Origin: Dokdonia sinensis
Lineage (GTDB): Bacteria > Bacteroidota > Bacteroidia > Flavobacteriales > Flavobacteriaceae
Direction: 5' to 3'
NCBI RefSeq assembly: GCF_003688895.1
Contig: NZ_REFV01000004.1
Span: 186,001-250,000 of the forward strand
DNA: 64,000 bases
A program made the position numbers and the translations under genes. The notes under the pieces were generated by a model. That model saw only the letters and a list, made by a program, of their open reading frames with translations, was not told where the DNA came from and did no database searches. Shown here piece after piece: positions 51,133 through 59,590 of the stretch (positions within the stretch are counted from its first letter, which is position 1; the number at the start of each line of letters is the position of its first letter).

Positions 51133-52241
51133 CGAAAAGTCAATCGTGCAAAAGTGTTTCTGCCACCAGCGTAGGCTACAGAGTCATTTAAAAAGCGGAA
51201 GCTCAAGAAAGATTCTTTGGACAATTCCTGCCAGCTCTCACCGGCATCCTTAGAGTATGATATTCCCGTAAACCCTAAGGCAACAAGTTCCTTTCCATCA
51301 CTATTAGGTACGTACTGAACACAACTTTTATATCCGTGATTTGTTCCGCTCGCAATAGTTTCCCAAGTCTTTCCTCCATCTGAGGTAACCGCTATGTTAT
51401 TTGTATTTGCATCTGGCTCTGTATAGTCTCCGCCATAGATAATCCCGCTCTCCCTATCGTAAAAGTCTAGAGAATATGCGCCTTTTGTCGGAGCTCCCTG
51501 TACAATAGGCGTATCGTAAACTTCCCAAGTTTTTCCTCTATCGGAGGAGTAAAAAACTCTTGACTTTATTCCACCAGAGGCTATCCACGTGTGATTTCCT
51601 ATTGTTTTTATGTTTGTATCGCTAGCCGCAAAAGCAGCTTCTCCTTCAACAATTTCAGGTAAATCTGAACAAGGGACTTTGAACCACGACTTTCCTCCAT
51701 CTCTAGTGATTATAACTGATAGGCAGTTCTCTGTTGGGTCGCCCATTGCAATCCCTTCGTCGTCATTCCAAAAGGTCATTGCGTCGTAAAAGGCCTTCTC
51801 GTGGTCTTCTTTATAAATAAGTTCAATTTCCCCAGACTTCTTTGTAATTCGGTATAATAAAGCTGGACTTTCGATACTTAGGATAAAAAAATATTCTTTG
51901 GTGCTCGCAATAGATCTAAATGCTAATAGCTTTCCTTCATAATTTACAACTCCAGTTCGATCCTCGTTAAAAATTGAAGGAAGTACATCTCCCTTTTTAG
52001 TTTTGAGGTGGCTCTCTATTGGAAAATAGCCGTAATGCCCATTACTTCCTGCGTACATCACCCCGTTATAAGAAACATCTACTGCCCTTATGCTTGAGGA
52101 ATCTTTTCGCAATACTTCGATGTCCACTTTAGTAAAATTGTGAGCACGTTCAACCAATACGTTATTATTAACATTAGTTTGTACGTTTTTGCAACCGCCT
52201 AAAAAAGTTCCAAAAACTACCAAATAGTAGAGATATCTCAT
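51129..52241 (-). CDS. Ycf48/BNR-repeat lipoprotein
   Basis: 370 aa with a lipobox (VVFGTFLGGCKN). Asp-box (BNR) repeats are seen: VIITRDGGKSWFKV, FYSSDRGKTWEVYDT, AVTSDGGKTWETIASG and SYSKDAGESWQELS, pointing to a beta-propeller. The family includes sialidase-like and Ycf48-like proteins; no sialidase catalytic residues are evident, so a binding role or an unknown hydrolase is equally possible. Confidence 0.8.
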   Translation of the reverse strand: MRYLYYLVVFGTFLGGCKNVQTNVNNNVLVERAHNFTKVDIEVLRKDSSSIRAVDVSYNGVMYAGSNGHYGYFPIESHLKTKKGDVLPSIFNEDRTGVVNYEGKLLAFRSIASTKEYFFILSIESPALLYRITKKSGEIELIYKEDHEKAFYDAMTFWNDDEGIAMGDPTENCLSVIITRDGGKSWFKVPCSDLPEIVEGEAAFAASDTNIKTIGNHTWIASGGIKSRVFYSSDRGKTWEVYDTPIVQGAPTKGAYSLDFYDRESGIIYGGDYTEPDANTNNIAVTSDGGKTWETIASGTNHGYKSCVQYVPNSDGKELVALGFTGISYSKDAGESWQELSKESFLSFRFLNDSVAYAGGRNTFARLTFR

Positions 52242-52309
52242 CTTTAAATTTTGCTTAAAAATAGCACTATTCCCTTTAGAAGCAATACCTTTGCGCCATA
52301 TTTGAGATT

Positions 52310-53536
52310 ATGAGATTGTATAGGAATTTGGTCTTTGCTTCAGTAGATGCGTTGAATGAAATATTTAACGAAGAAAAGCAGGCCGATAAAGTTTTAAAAG
52401 GAACGCTTAAGAGGGATAAACGCTGGGGTGCACGTGATCGCGGTTTTATCGCAGAAACCGTTTATGACATTGTACGATGGAAACGCCTTTATGCAGAAAT
52501 TGCAGATGTTAAAGCTCCGTACAGCCGTCAAGATCTCTTTAGAATATTTGCTGTTTGGGCAACCCTACGCGGTATTGAAATACCAGCAGATTGGAAACAG
52601 TTTGAGCCTATCCCGACCAGACGAATCAAAGGAAAATTTGACGAGCTTTCTAAGATTAGAAAATTTCGCGAAAGCATACCAGATTGGTTAGATGAATTAG
52701 GTGAGAAGGCACTAGGAAAGCAATGGGATAAAGAACTTGCAGCACTTAACCAGCAAGCTCCTGTTGTTCTGAGAGCAAATGCATTGCGCACCACTCCGAA
52801 AGATTTAAGAAATAATCTTGCAGATTTAGAAATAGACACGACTCTAGTAGATGGGCATCCAGATGCCGTACAACTGGTAGAACGTAAGAATGTTTTTACC
52901 ACTCCTATTTTTAAAGAAGGCCACTTTGAAGTGCAAGATGCCTCTTCTCAAAAAGTAGCACATTTTCTAGATGTAAAGCCAGGAATGCGCGTGGTAGACA
53001 CCTGCGCAGGTGCTGGAGGAAAAACATTGCATCTTGCTGCCTTGATGGAAAATAAAGGGCAGATTATCGCCTTGGATATTTACGAGGGTAAACTAAAAGA
53101 ACTAAAACGTCGTGCAAAACGCGCCAGAGCACATAACATCGAGCCTCGTGTTATAGACAGTACAAAGGTTTTCAAGAAACTTTATGGCACCGCAGACCGT
53201 GTCCTTATAGATGCTCCTTGCTCTGGTCTTGGGACTATAAAGCGTAGTCCAGATATAAAGTGGAAGCTAGAAGAATCTTTTCTAGAAAAAGTAATGCGAC
53301 GTCAGGCACAATTATTGGAGTCATACAGCAAGATTTTAAAACCTGGCGGAAAAATGGTATACGCTACTTGCTCGATACTTCCTCGGGAAAACCAAGAGCA
53401 AGTAAGAAATTTCTTAGCAACTCCAGAAGGTGCAGATTTTACACTAGTAAAAGACGAAAAAGTAAGCCCTGCAAAATCTGGCTATGATGGATTTTATATG
53501 GCGTTACTTGAAAAGAAAAAAGAAGAGAAAAAATAA
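52310..53536 (+). CDS. RsmB/RsmF-type rRNA (cytosine-C5) methyltransferase
   Basis: 408 aa. SAM motif I MRVVDTCAGAGGKTLHLAALMENKGQIIALDI, motif IV with catalytic Cys in VLIDAPCSGLGTIKRSPDIKWK, and the second Cys in MVYATCSILPRENQ. The N-terminal about 120 residues lack a clear NusB-like domain, so RsmB versus RsmF is not settled. It methylates cytosine in 16S rRNA. A half-palindrome at 52664 (KFRES) is present. Confidence 0.88.
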   Translation: MRLYRNLVFASVDALNEIFNEEKQADKVLKGTLKRDKRWGARDRGFIAETVYDIVRWKRLYAEIADVKAPYSRQDLFRIFAVWATLRGIEIPADWKQFEPIPTRRIKGKFDELSKIRKFRESIPDWLDELGEKALGKQWDKELAALNQQAPVVLRANALRTTPKDLRNNLADLEIDTTLVDGHPDAVQLVERKNVFTTPIFKEGHFEVQDASSQKVAHFLDVKPGMRVVDTCAGAGGKTLHLAALMENKGQIIALDIYEGKLKELKRRAKRARAHNIEPRVIDSTKVFKKLYGTADRVLIDAPCSGLGTIKRSPDIKWKLEESFLEKVMRRQAQLLESYSKILKPGGKMVYATCSILPRENQEQVRNFLATPEGADFTLVKDEKVSPAKSGYDGFYMALLEKKKEEKK

Positions 53537-53562
53537 AAATCCTTGAAAAAGGAAAGTAGCTT

Positions 53563-54600
53563 ATGAAAACGAAAATTACCCTATTACTTTTACTCATCGG
53601 GCTCACCAGTATTGCACAGCAATCTTACTATGATGATGTCGATATTACTTTAGAAGGTCAGTCACTTTACAACGAACTTCAAGATAAAGTTTCCTCTGGT
53701 CTCAACGCAAACTATACATACGGCGACTTTAGGGATACTCTTAAAATTACAGATGCAAATCCAGACGACAGCTCTGAGGTATTGCTCATCTATGGTTTTA
53801 ATGATAATGATGGTGACTGTACGACAGACCTCACAAGAGACAATGATAACTTTGGTGGAAATGCTTGCGAGTATAACCGTGAACACACCTTCCCGAGAAG
53901 TCTTTCTGATCCTCCTATGGGTAGTGCGAGTAATGGTTCTAATGGAATTGTGGCAGACCCGCACAACCTGCGACCTAGTGACGTACAACGCAACGGGAAT
54001 AGAGGTTCTAAGAAATTTGCAGACGGATCAGGAAATTCTGGAGATGTCGGCAGTGGTAACTGGTATCCTGGCGACGCCTGGAAAGGAGATGCAGCTAGAA
54101 TCGTGATGTTTATGTATTTACGCTATGGAGAGCGGTGCTTACCCGAATTTGTAGGTGTAGGTGCCACACAAGGAAGTACGGAAATGCTCCAACTATTCTT
54201 AGAATGGAATGCAGAAGATCCAGTTTCTGAGGTAGAAATGCAGCGCAATCCACAGCTGGAGACTGAGTACGGAAGTCGCAATCCTTTTATAGATAACCCT
54301 GCGCTTGCTACAAGGATTTGGGGAGGTGTTCAGGCTGAGGACCTTTGGGGAACCTTTAGTGTGACAGATGAGAATGCCATCTCTTTTAGTCTTTATCCTA
54401 ATCCGGCTAGACATCTAACAACGATATCAAGCGCAACACCATTTAAGAACATCACTGTTTTTGATATCACTGGAAAGAAAGTGTATGAGTCCACTTTTGC
54501 AAAAGCACAATTAAATAACTCTATCCCAGTGCGCAATCTTGCAAAGGGAATGTACCTCGTGCAGGTTGAGAAGACAGTACAGAAATTAATAGTAAGATAG
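53563..54600 (+). CDS. Secreted endonuclease I with T9SS sorting domain
   Basis: 345 aa with a signal peptide (ITLLLLLIGLTSIAQQ). The nuclease region has NDNDGDCTTDLTRDNDNFGG, CEYNREHTFPRSL (His-metal site), VADPHNLRPSDVQRNGNRGSKKF and AARIVMFMYLRYGERC, as in the EndA/Vibrio endonuclease I family. The C-terminal about 80 residues are a type A T9SS sorting domain (FSLYPNPARHLTTIS...GMYLVQVEKTVQKLIVR). Released nuclease for DNA scavenging or biofilm DNA is the likely role. A degenerate palindrome (TFAKAQ) is in the sorting tail. Confidence 0.92.
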   Translation: MKTKITLLLLLIGLTSIAQQSYYDDVDITLEGQSLYNELQDKVSSGLNANYTYGDFRDTLKITDANPDDSSEVLLIYGFNDNDGDCTTDLTRDNDNFGGNACEYNREHTFPRSLSDPPMGSASNGSNGIVADPHNLRPSDVQRNGNRGSKKFADGSGNSGDVGSGNWYPGDAWKGDAARIVMFMYLRYGERCLPEFVGVGATQGSTEMLQLFLEWNAEDPVSEVEMQRNPQLETEYGSRNPFIDNPALATRIWGGVQAEDLWGTFSVTDENAISFSLYPNPARHLTTISSATPFKNITVFDITGKKVYESTFAKAQLNNSIPVRNLAKGMYLVQVEKTVQKLIVR

Positions 54601-54625
54601 GTCTGAAAACCTGTTGACAATATCA

Positions 54626-54657
54626 AAAAGCGCGCTTCATACAGCGTGCTTTTTTCG
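54626..54657 (+). terminator. Intrinsic terminator after the nuclease gene
   Basis: AAGCGCGCT / AGCGTGCTT stem (one G-T pair) with six Ts. It lies before the real purL start, which argues against a purL start at 54614. Confidence 0.85.
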
Positions 54658-54706
54658 TATAAAACGTTTAAATTTGTGCTTTGTCACACGCTACAAAACA
54701 CAACGA

Positions 54707-57700
54707 ATGATCCACTTCTTTGGCAACCCTAACAGCACTGTTTATGCGGTGCAAGCAACTCAAGAATTTAATCAAGAAGATACCGCAAAGCTTGTATGGC
54801 TTTTCGGCAACTCTCAAAAAATAGAAGCGTCTCATATTGACGCTTTTTTTATTGGCCCTCGTGCTGCGATGATCACTCCGTGGAGTACAAATGCAGTGGA
54901 GATTACTCAAAATATGGGCATTTCGGGTATTGTGAGGATTGAAGAGTTTTCCGCTTTCGCGAAAGCGGACTCAGCAGCACTACAAACAAACACGCAACCT
55001 TTTCCGTCCATAGAGGGCACACCGACAGTCGTCACCGAAAGCAAGCCATCGTACGACCCTATGATTTCTCAAGAATATAGGACATTAAATCAAGATATAT
55101 TTAAAATAGATGTGACTCCCGATCCTATTCTTCCTATTTCAGATATTGCGGCATACAACGAGCAAGAGGGGTTATCGCTTAGTGATGAGGAAGTAGAATA
55201 CCTTGAAGGTGTAGCAACAAAAATAGGACGACCACTTACAGATTCTGAAGTTTTCGGCTTTAGCCAGGTGAACTCAGAGCACTGTCGTCATAAAATTTTT
55301 AATGGAACATTTGTTATAGACGGTGAGGAAATGCCTTCTTCTCTATTTAAGCTCATTAAAGAAACTTCAAAGGTTCATCCTAATACAATTGTCTCTGCCT
55401 ATAAAGATAATGTTGCTTTTGTAGAAGGTCCAAGAGTAACTCAATTTGCTCCAAATACGGCCGATAAACCAGATTTTTACACAGAAAAAGATTTTGATAG
55501 TGTTATCTCCCTCAAAGCCGAAACTCATAATTTCCCGACAACAGTAGAGCCCTTTAATGGTGCTGCGACAGGATCTGGAGGAGAAATACGTGACCGTCTA
55601 GCCGGAGGGAAAGGTTCTTTACCTCTTGCAGGAACGGCAGTTTACATGACACCCTTCTCAAGACTAGAAGGAGATCGCCCTTGGGAAAAGAATATGGAGG
55701 AGCGCAAGTGGCTGTACCAAAACCCGATTGACTTACTTATAAAAGCTTCAAATGGCGCTTCAGATTTTGGAAACAAGTTTGGACAACCTTTAATTGCAGG
55801 CTCTGTCCTCACCTTTGAACACCAAGAAGATGGCCGAAGATTAGGGTACGACAAAGTGATTATGCAAGCTGGAGGTATTGGATACGGGAAACGTGATCAA
55901 GCGATAAAAGATGTACCACAAGAAGGAAATAAAATTGTCATCCTCGGTGGAGAAAATTACCGCATCGGGATGGGAGGTGCCGCTGTTTCCAGTGCAGATA
56001 CTGGCGCTTTTGATTCTGGAATAGAGTTAAATGCTGTACAACGTTCCAACCCAGAAATGCAAAAACGTGCGGCAAATGCCATACGCGGGATGGTAGAAAG
56101 TGATATAAATTCTATCGTTTCTATACACGATCACGGCGCTGGAGGTCACCTCAACTGCCTTTCTGAACTTGTAGAAGACACTGGCGGACTTATAGACTTA
56201 GATAAATTACCTGTGGGCGACCCAACCCTTTCTGCCAAAGAAATTATAGGAAACGAGTCCCAAGAACGTATGGGGCTTGTGATAGGCAAACAGGATATTG
56301 ACACCCTAAAACGCATTGCAGACCGTGAACGCTCTCCTATGTATACCGTAGGGGACGTTACTAACGATCATCGATTTACATTTAAGAGCAAATCCACTGG
56401 CAGAAGTCCTATGAATCTTGCCCTAGAGGATATGTTTGGCAGTTCGCCTAAAACGGTGATGACAGACAAGACCGTAGTTAGAACCTATAAAAATCCTGAT
56501 TATCAATTAGAAAACTTTCACGATTACCTAGAACAAGTGTTACAACTTGAAGCGGTGGCCTGTAAAGACTGGCTTACGAATAAAGTAGACCGTTGTGTAG
56601 GTGGTCGCGTGGCAAAGCAACAATGTGCCGGACCACTGCAATTACCTCTTAATAATGTAGGTGTAATGGCACTCGATTTTAAAAGTGCCGAAGGTATTGC
56701 AACGTCTATAGGCCATTCGCCTGTGAGCGGTCTTATTGACCCTGTGGCGGGAAGTAAGAACAGTATTGCAGAGGCACTTACAAATATCGTTTGGGCACCG
56801 CTCAAGGATAATTTAAAATCGGTTAGTCTTTCGGCAAACTGGATGTGGCCTTGTAAAAATGAAGGAGAAGATGCTCGTTTGTATAAAGCGGTTGAGGCAA
56901 TTTCTCAAATGGCAATCAACCTAGGCATTAACGTTCCTACGGGGAAAGATAGCCTCTCCATGAAACAAAAATATCCAGATGGCGACATTATCGCACCTGG
57001 AACGGTAGTTATTTCGGCGGCTGGAAGTTGTAATGATATTAATAAGGTCGTAGAACCTGTTTTACAAAAAGACGGCGGAGCCATTTACTACATTAATATG
57101 TCTGGTGATACACACAAACTAGGAGGTTCTAGTTTTGCACAAGTATGTAAAACGATAGGAAATGAAGCGCCTACGGTGGTGGATGATGTCGCTTTCGCGA
57201 AAGCGTTTAACACCTTACAAAACCTTATTAAGGATAATAAAATACAAGCGGGACACGACGTTGCGAGTGGTGGATTAATCACAACACTCCTAGAACTTTG
57301 CTTTGCAGATGTTGATTTGGGAGCAAAACTAGATTTTACCGCACTTGGAGAAAAAGATATCATAAAATTACTATTTGCCGAAAATGCAGGAGTTGTTTTC
57401 CAGGCAGATGCTTCAGTCGAGAAAGTATTTACTGATAATAGTGTTGCATTCACCAAAATTGGAACAGTAACTGAAACGGCAGAACTCGTGATAGAAAGTA
57501 ATGGCGTTGAAATAGGATTAAATATCGCCTCACTGCGCGATACTTGGTTTAAGACCTCATATTTATTAGATGATAGGCAAACTGCAAATAGCCTTGCAAA
57601 AGACCGATTTGACAATTATAAGGAGCAACCTTTACATTATAATTTTCCAGCTAATTTTACAGGAAAACGACCTACGGTAGACCCGGCAAAACCTAGACCA

Positions 57701-58444
57701 AAAGCAGCCATACTCCGCGAGAAGGGAAGTAACTCTGAGCGCGAAATGGCAAATGCGATGTACATAGCTGGTTTTGACGTGAAGGATGTTCATATGACGG
57801 ATCTTATAGAAGGGCGTGAGAATTTAGAAGACATTCAATTTTTGGGCGCTGTAGGAGGCTTTTCTAATAGTGATGTTTTAGGCTCTGCAAAGGGCTGGGC
57901 AGGAGCCATAAAGTATAATGATAAGGCAAATAAGGCGATAAAGAATTTCTTTGCCCGTGAGGATACACTTTCTGTTGGAATTTGTAATGGTGCCCAGTTG
58001 TTTTTAGAGCTGGATCTCATAAATCCGGAACATAAAAATCTAGCAAAATTAAAACATAACAGGAGCCAAAAACACGAGAGTAACTTTACCTCTGTATCAA
58101 TACAAAAGAACAATAGTATCATGCTGTCATCTCTGGAAGGAACAACGCTGGGCGTTTGGATCTCACATGGTGAAGGTCGTTTTAACCTACCGATGGCGCA
58201 AGAAGATTATGACATTGTTGCCACATATGGATATGATGGATATCCAGCAAATCCCAACGGCTCAGATTACAATACCGCAATGATTTGTGACCCAACGGGT
58301 AGACACCTTGCAACGATGCCACACATAGAGCGCTCTATTTTTCCCTGGAATTGGGCTCATTATCCAGCAGGAGCCTCTGATGAAGTAAGTCCGTGGGTAG
58401 AGGCGTTTGTAAATGCACGGATTTGGGTAGAAAAAAACAGCTAA
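54707..58444 (+). CDS. purL: Phosphoribosylformylglycinamidine synthase
   Basis: 1245 aa, the large single-chain form. Start chosen at ATG 54707 because a terminator (54626) interrupts the upstream open frame. An N-terminal PurS-like part is followed by two PurM-like halves (FSQVNSEHCRHKIFNG, AETHNFPTTVEPFNGAATGSGGEIRDR, VSIHDHGAGGHLNCLSELVEDTGG) and a C-terminal class I glutaminase with Cys in VGICNGAQLFLELDL. It converts FGAR, ATP and glutamine to FGAM in purine synthesis. It contains two palindrome copies (54952 SAFAKAD; 57190 VAFAKAF). Confidence 0.97.
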   Translation: MIHFFGNPNSTVYAVQATQEFNQEDTAKLVWLFGNSQKIEASHIDAFFIGPRAAMITPWSTNAVEITQNMGISGIVRIEEFSAFAKADSAALQTNTQPFPSIEGTPTVVTESKPSYDPMISQEYRTLNQDIFKIDVTPDPILPISDIAAYNEQEGLSLSDEEVEYLEGVATKIGRPLTDSEVFGFSQVNSEHCRHKIFNGTFVIDGEEMPSSLFKLIKETSKVHPNTIVSAYKDNVAFVEGPRVTQFAPNTADKPDFYTEKDFDSVISLKAETHNFPTTVEPFNGAATGSGGEIRDRLAGGKGSLPLAGTAVYMTPFSRLEGDRPWEKNMEERKWLYQNPIDLLIKASNGASDFGNKFGQPLIAGSVLTFEHQEDGRRLGYDKVIMQAGGIGYGKRDQAIKDVPQEGNKIVILGGENYRIGMGGAAVSSADTGAFDSGIELNAVQRSNPEMQKRAANAIRGMVESDINSIVSIHDHGAGGHLNCLSELVEDTGGLIDLDKLPVGDPTLSAKEIIGNESQERMGLVIGKQDIDTLKRIADRERSPMYTVGDVTNDHRFTFKSKSTGRSPMNLALEDMFGSSPKTVMTDKTVVRTYKNPDYQLENFHDYLEQVLQLEAVACKDWLTNKVDRCVGGRVAKQQCAGPLQLPLNNVGVMALDFKSAEGIATSIGHSPVSGLIDPVAGSKNSIAEALTNIVWAPLKDNLKSVSLSANWMWPCKNEGEDARLYKAVEAISQMAINLGINVPTGKDSLSMKQKYPDGDIIAPGTVVISAAGSCNDINKVVEPVLQKDGGAIYYINMSGDTHKLGGSSFAQVCKTIGNEAPTVVDDVAFAKAFNTLQNLIKDNKIQAGHDVASGGLITTLLELCFADVDLGAKLDFTALGEKDIIKLLFAENAGVVFQADASVEKVFTDNSVAFTKIGTVTETAELVIESNGVEIGLNIASLRDTWFKTSYLLDDRQTANSLAKDRFDNYKEQPLHYNFPANFTGKRPTVDPAKPRPKAAILREKGSNSEREMANAMYIAGFDVKDVHMTDLIEGRENLEDIQFLGAVGGFSNSDVLGSAKGWAGAIKYNDKANKAIKNFFAREDTLSVGICNGAQLFLELDLINPEHKNLAKLKHNRSQKHESNFTSVSIQKNNSIMLSSLEGTTLGVWISHGEGRFNLPMAQEDYDIVATYGYDGYPANPNGSDYNTAMICDPTGRHLATMPHIERSIFPWNWAHYPAGASDEVSPWVEAFVNARIWVEKNS
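54952..54967. repeat. 16-bp palindrome copy 13 (in purL, N-terminal)
   Basis: Perfect CGCTTTCGCGAAAGCG; frame AFAKA, in a linker of the PurS-like part. Confidence 0.95.
57190..57205. repeat. 16-bp palindrome copy 14 (in purL, second half)
   Basis: Perfect CGCTTTCGCGAAAGCG; frame AFAKA, in a helix before the second PurM-like C-terminal half. Confidence 0.95.
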
Positions 58445-58468
58445 TTGAGTAATTAGAAAACAATACAA

Positions 58469-58503
58469 AAACCGGTATTCGCAATATGAATATCGGTTTT
58501 TTT
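58469..58503 (+). terminator. Intrinsic terminator after purL
   Basis: AAACCGGTATTC / GAATATCGGTTT stem (one mismatch-type G-T pair) and a long T tract. Confidence 0.85.
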
Positions 58504-58527
58504 AATAGCTCAAATATTTAAAAATTT

Positions 58528-58935
58528 ATGGAAGCACTCACACTAACAACCCCAGCCCTACTCTTCTCGGCAATTTCTTTGATAATGCTGGCTTACACCA
58601 ATAGATTTCTTGCTTATGCTGCATTGATTCGTAGCCTGAGCGAAAAGTTCAAAGTGGAACAAAATGATATACTAGAATATCAAATCCAAAACCTTAGAAA
58701 GCGTTTATATCTTACAAGATCTATGCAAATATTTGGAATTGTGAGTTTGTTGCTTTGCGTCCTAACAATGTTCTTAATTTATGTAGGGCAACAAGGTATT
58801 GCTGTTTGGGCTTTTGGAGCGGGGCTAATCTGTCTTATTATTTCACTCGGATTACTGATTCGTGAAATCCAGATTTCGGTAGAGGCGCTTGAGGTGCATC
58901 TGGGCGATATGGAAAATCTTTCTAAAAAAGAGTAA
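58528..58935 (+). CDS. DUF2721 family membrane protein
   Basis: 135 aa with membrane segments at about 8-25 and 70-115 (FGIVSLLLCVLTMFLIYVG and AVWAFGAGLICLIISLGLLIREI). TPALLFSAISLIMLAYTNRFLAYAALIRSL matches the DUF2721 N terminus. Function unknown. It is convergent with the DUF3140-like gene. Confidence 0.82.
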   Translation: MEALTLTTPALLFSAISLIMLAYTNRFLAYAALIRSLSEKFKVEQNDILEYQIQNLRKRLYLTRSMQIFGIVSLLLCVLTMFLIYVGQQGIAVWAFGAGLICLIISLGLLIREIQISVEALEVHLGDMENLSKKE

Positions 58936-58941
58936 GATTTT

Positions 58942-59271
58942 CTATTTCATCGGGTCGTGTCCCCAATTTTTAAGACTGTACCTCCAGTCTGATTCTTTGA
59001 TATCTCCATCTGGTTTTTGAGCCTTGTGACGTTTTATATACCCTACAACCTTATTCATATGCTCATAATTGGTATCTGTTAAATCATCTTTTTTCTTGCG
59101 TTTAATCTTGATGATTTTTTTTCCGCTTTTATGACCTATAGCTTCTCCATCACCACTATCCTGACCTACATTTTTTGACTTATCTGTTTCTAACCAATCT
59201 TCGAGCGCACTTGGCGTCATATTAACTAGGTCGTAGAATTCGTCGTAAATTTCTTCATTTGTTTTTGACAT
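58942..59271 (-). CDS. DUF3140 family protein
   Basis: 109 aa, soluble. It begins MSKTNEEIYDEFYDLVNMTPSALEDWLETDKSKNVG and ends YIKRHKAQKPDGDIKESDWRYSLKNWGHDPMK, the pattern of the small DUF3140 family. The middle is very basic (KSGKKIIKIKRKKK). DNA binding is conceivable but unproven. Confidence 0.82.
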   Translation of the reverse strand: MSKTNEEIYDEFYDLVNMTPSALEDWLETDKSKNVGQDSGDGEAIGHKSGKKIIKIKRKKKDDLTDTNYEHMNKVVGYIKRHKAQKPDGDIKESDWRYSLKNWGHDPMK

Positions 59272-59590
59272 AACTCAAATTTTTATAAAGTTCTGGATTT
59301 TATGCCCTCCTGAGCGTTAGGGAAAATAAAAATTGATGTTAAATACTCTAAAAACACATAGTTATCTTGAGCTTAGTCTCGGCAATAACTCTTTTTACAA
59401 AAGCAGACTAGATAAATCTATTTTTTTTGAAACATAGCATTAATGAGCATTATCGTTAGATCGACAGAATATTATCTTTGTGATTAGTTGTACATTTACT
59501 ACCCATTTCAAGTAGGAAAATCACTACTTAAAATGTTATATAGTTACAATTTGTTACCAAAATTCTTATTCCCCACAAATCTTAGACTTC
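59272..59590. other. Intergenic region upstream of the carboxypeptidase gene
   Basis: 319 A/T-rich bases. A -7-like TATCTTTG at 59473-59480 without a clear -33 could give a leader of about 105 bases. No gene, palindrome copy or strong hairpin is seen. Confidence 0.5.

Noticed and set aside
54614-54706. Extended N terminus of PurL from ATG 54614
   Set aside because: A terminator hairpin with a T-run lies at 54626-54657 inside this stretch, and the usual PurL N terminus (MIHFFGNPNS) starts at 54707.
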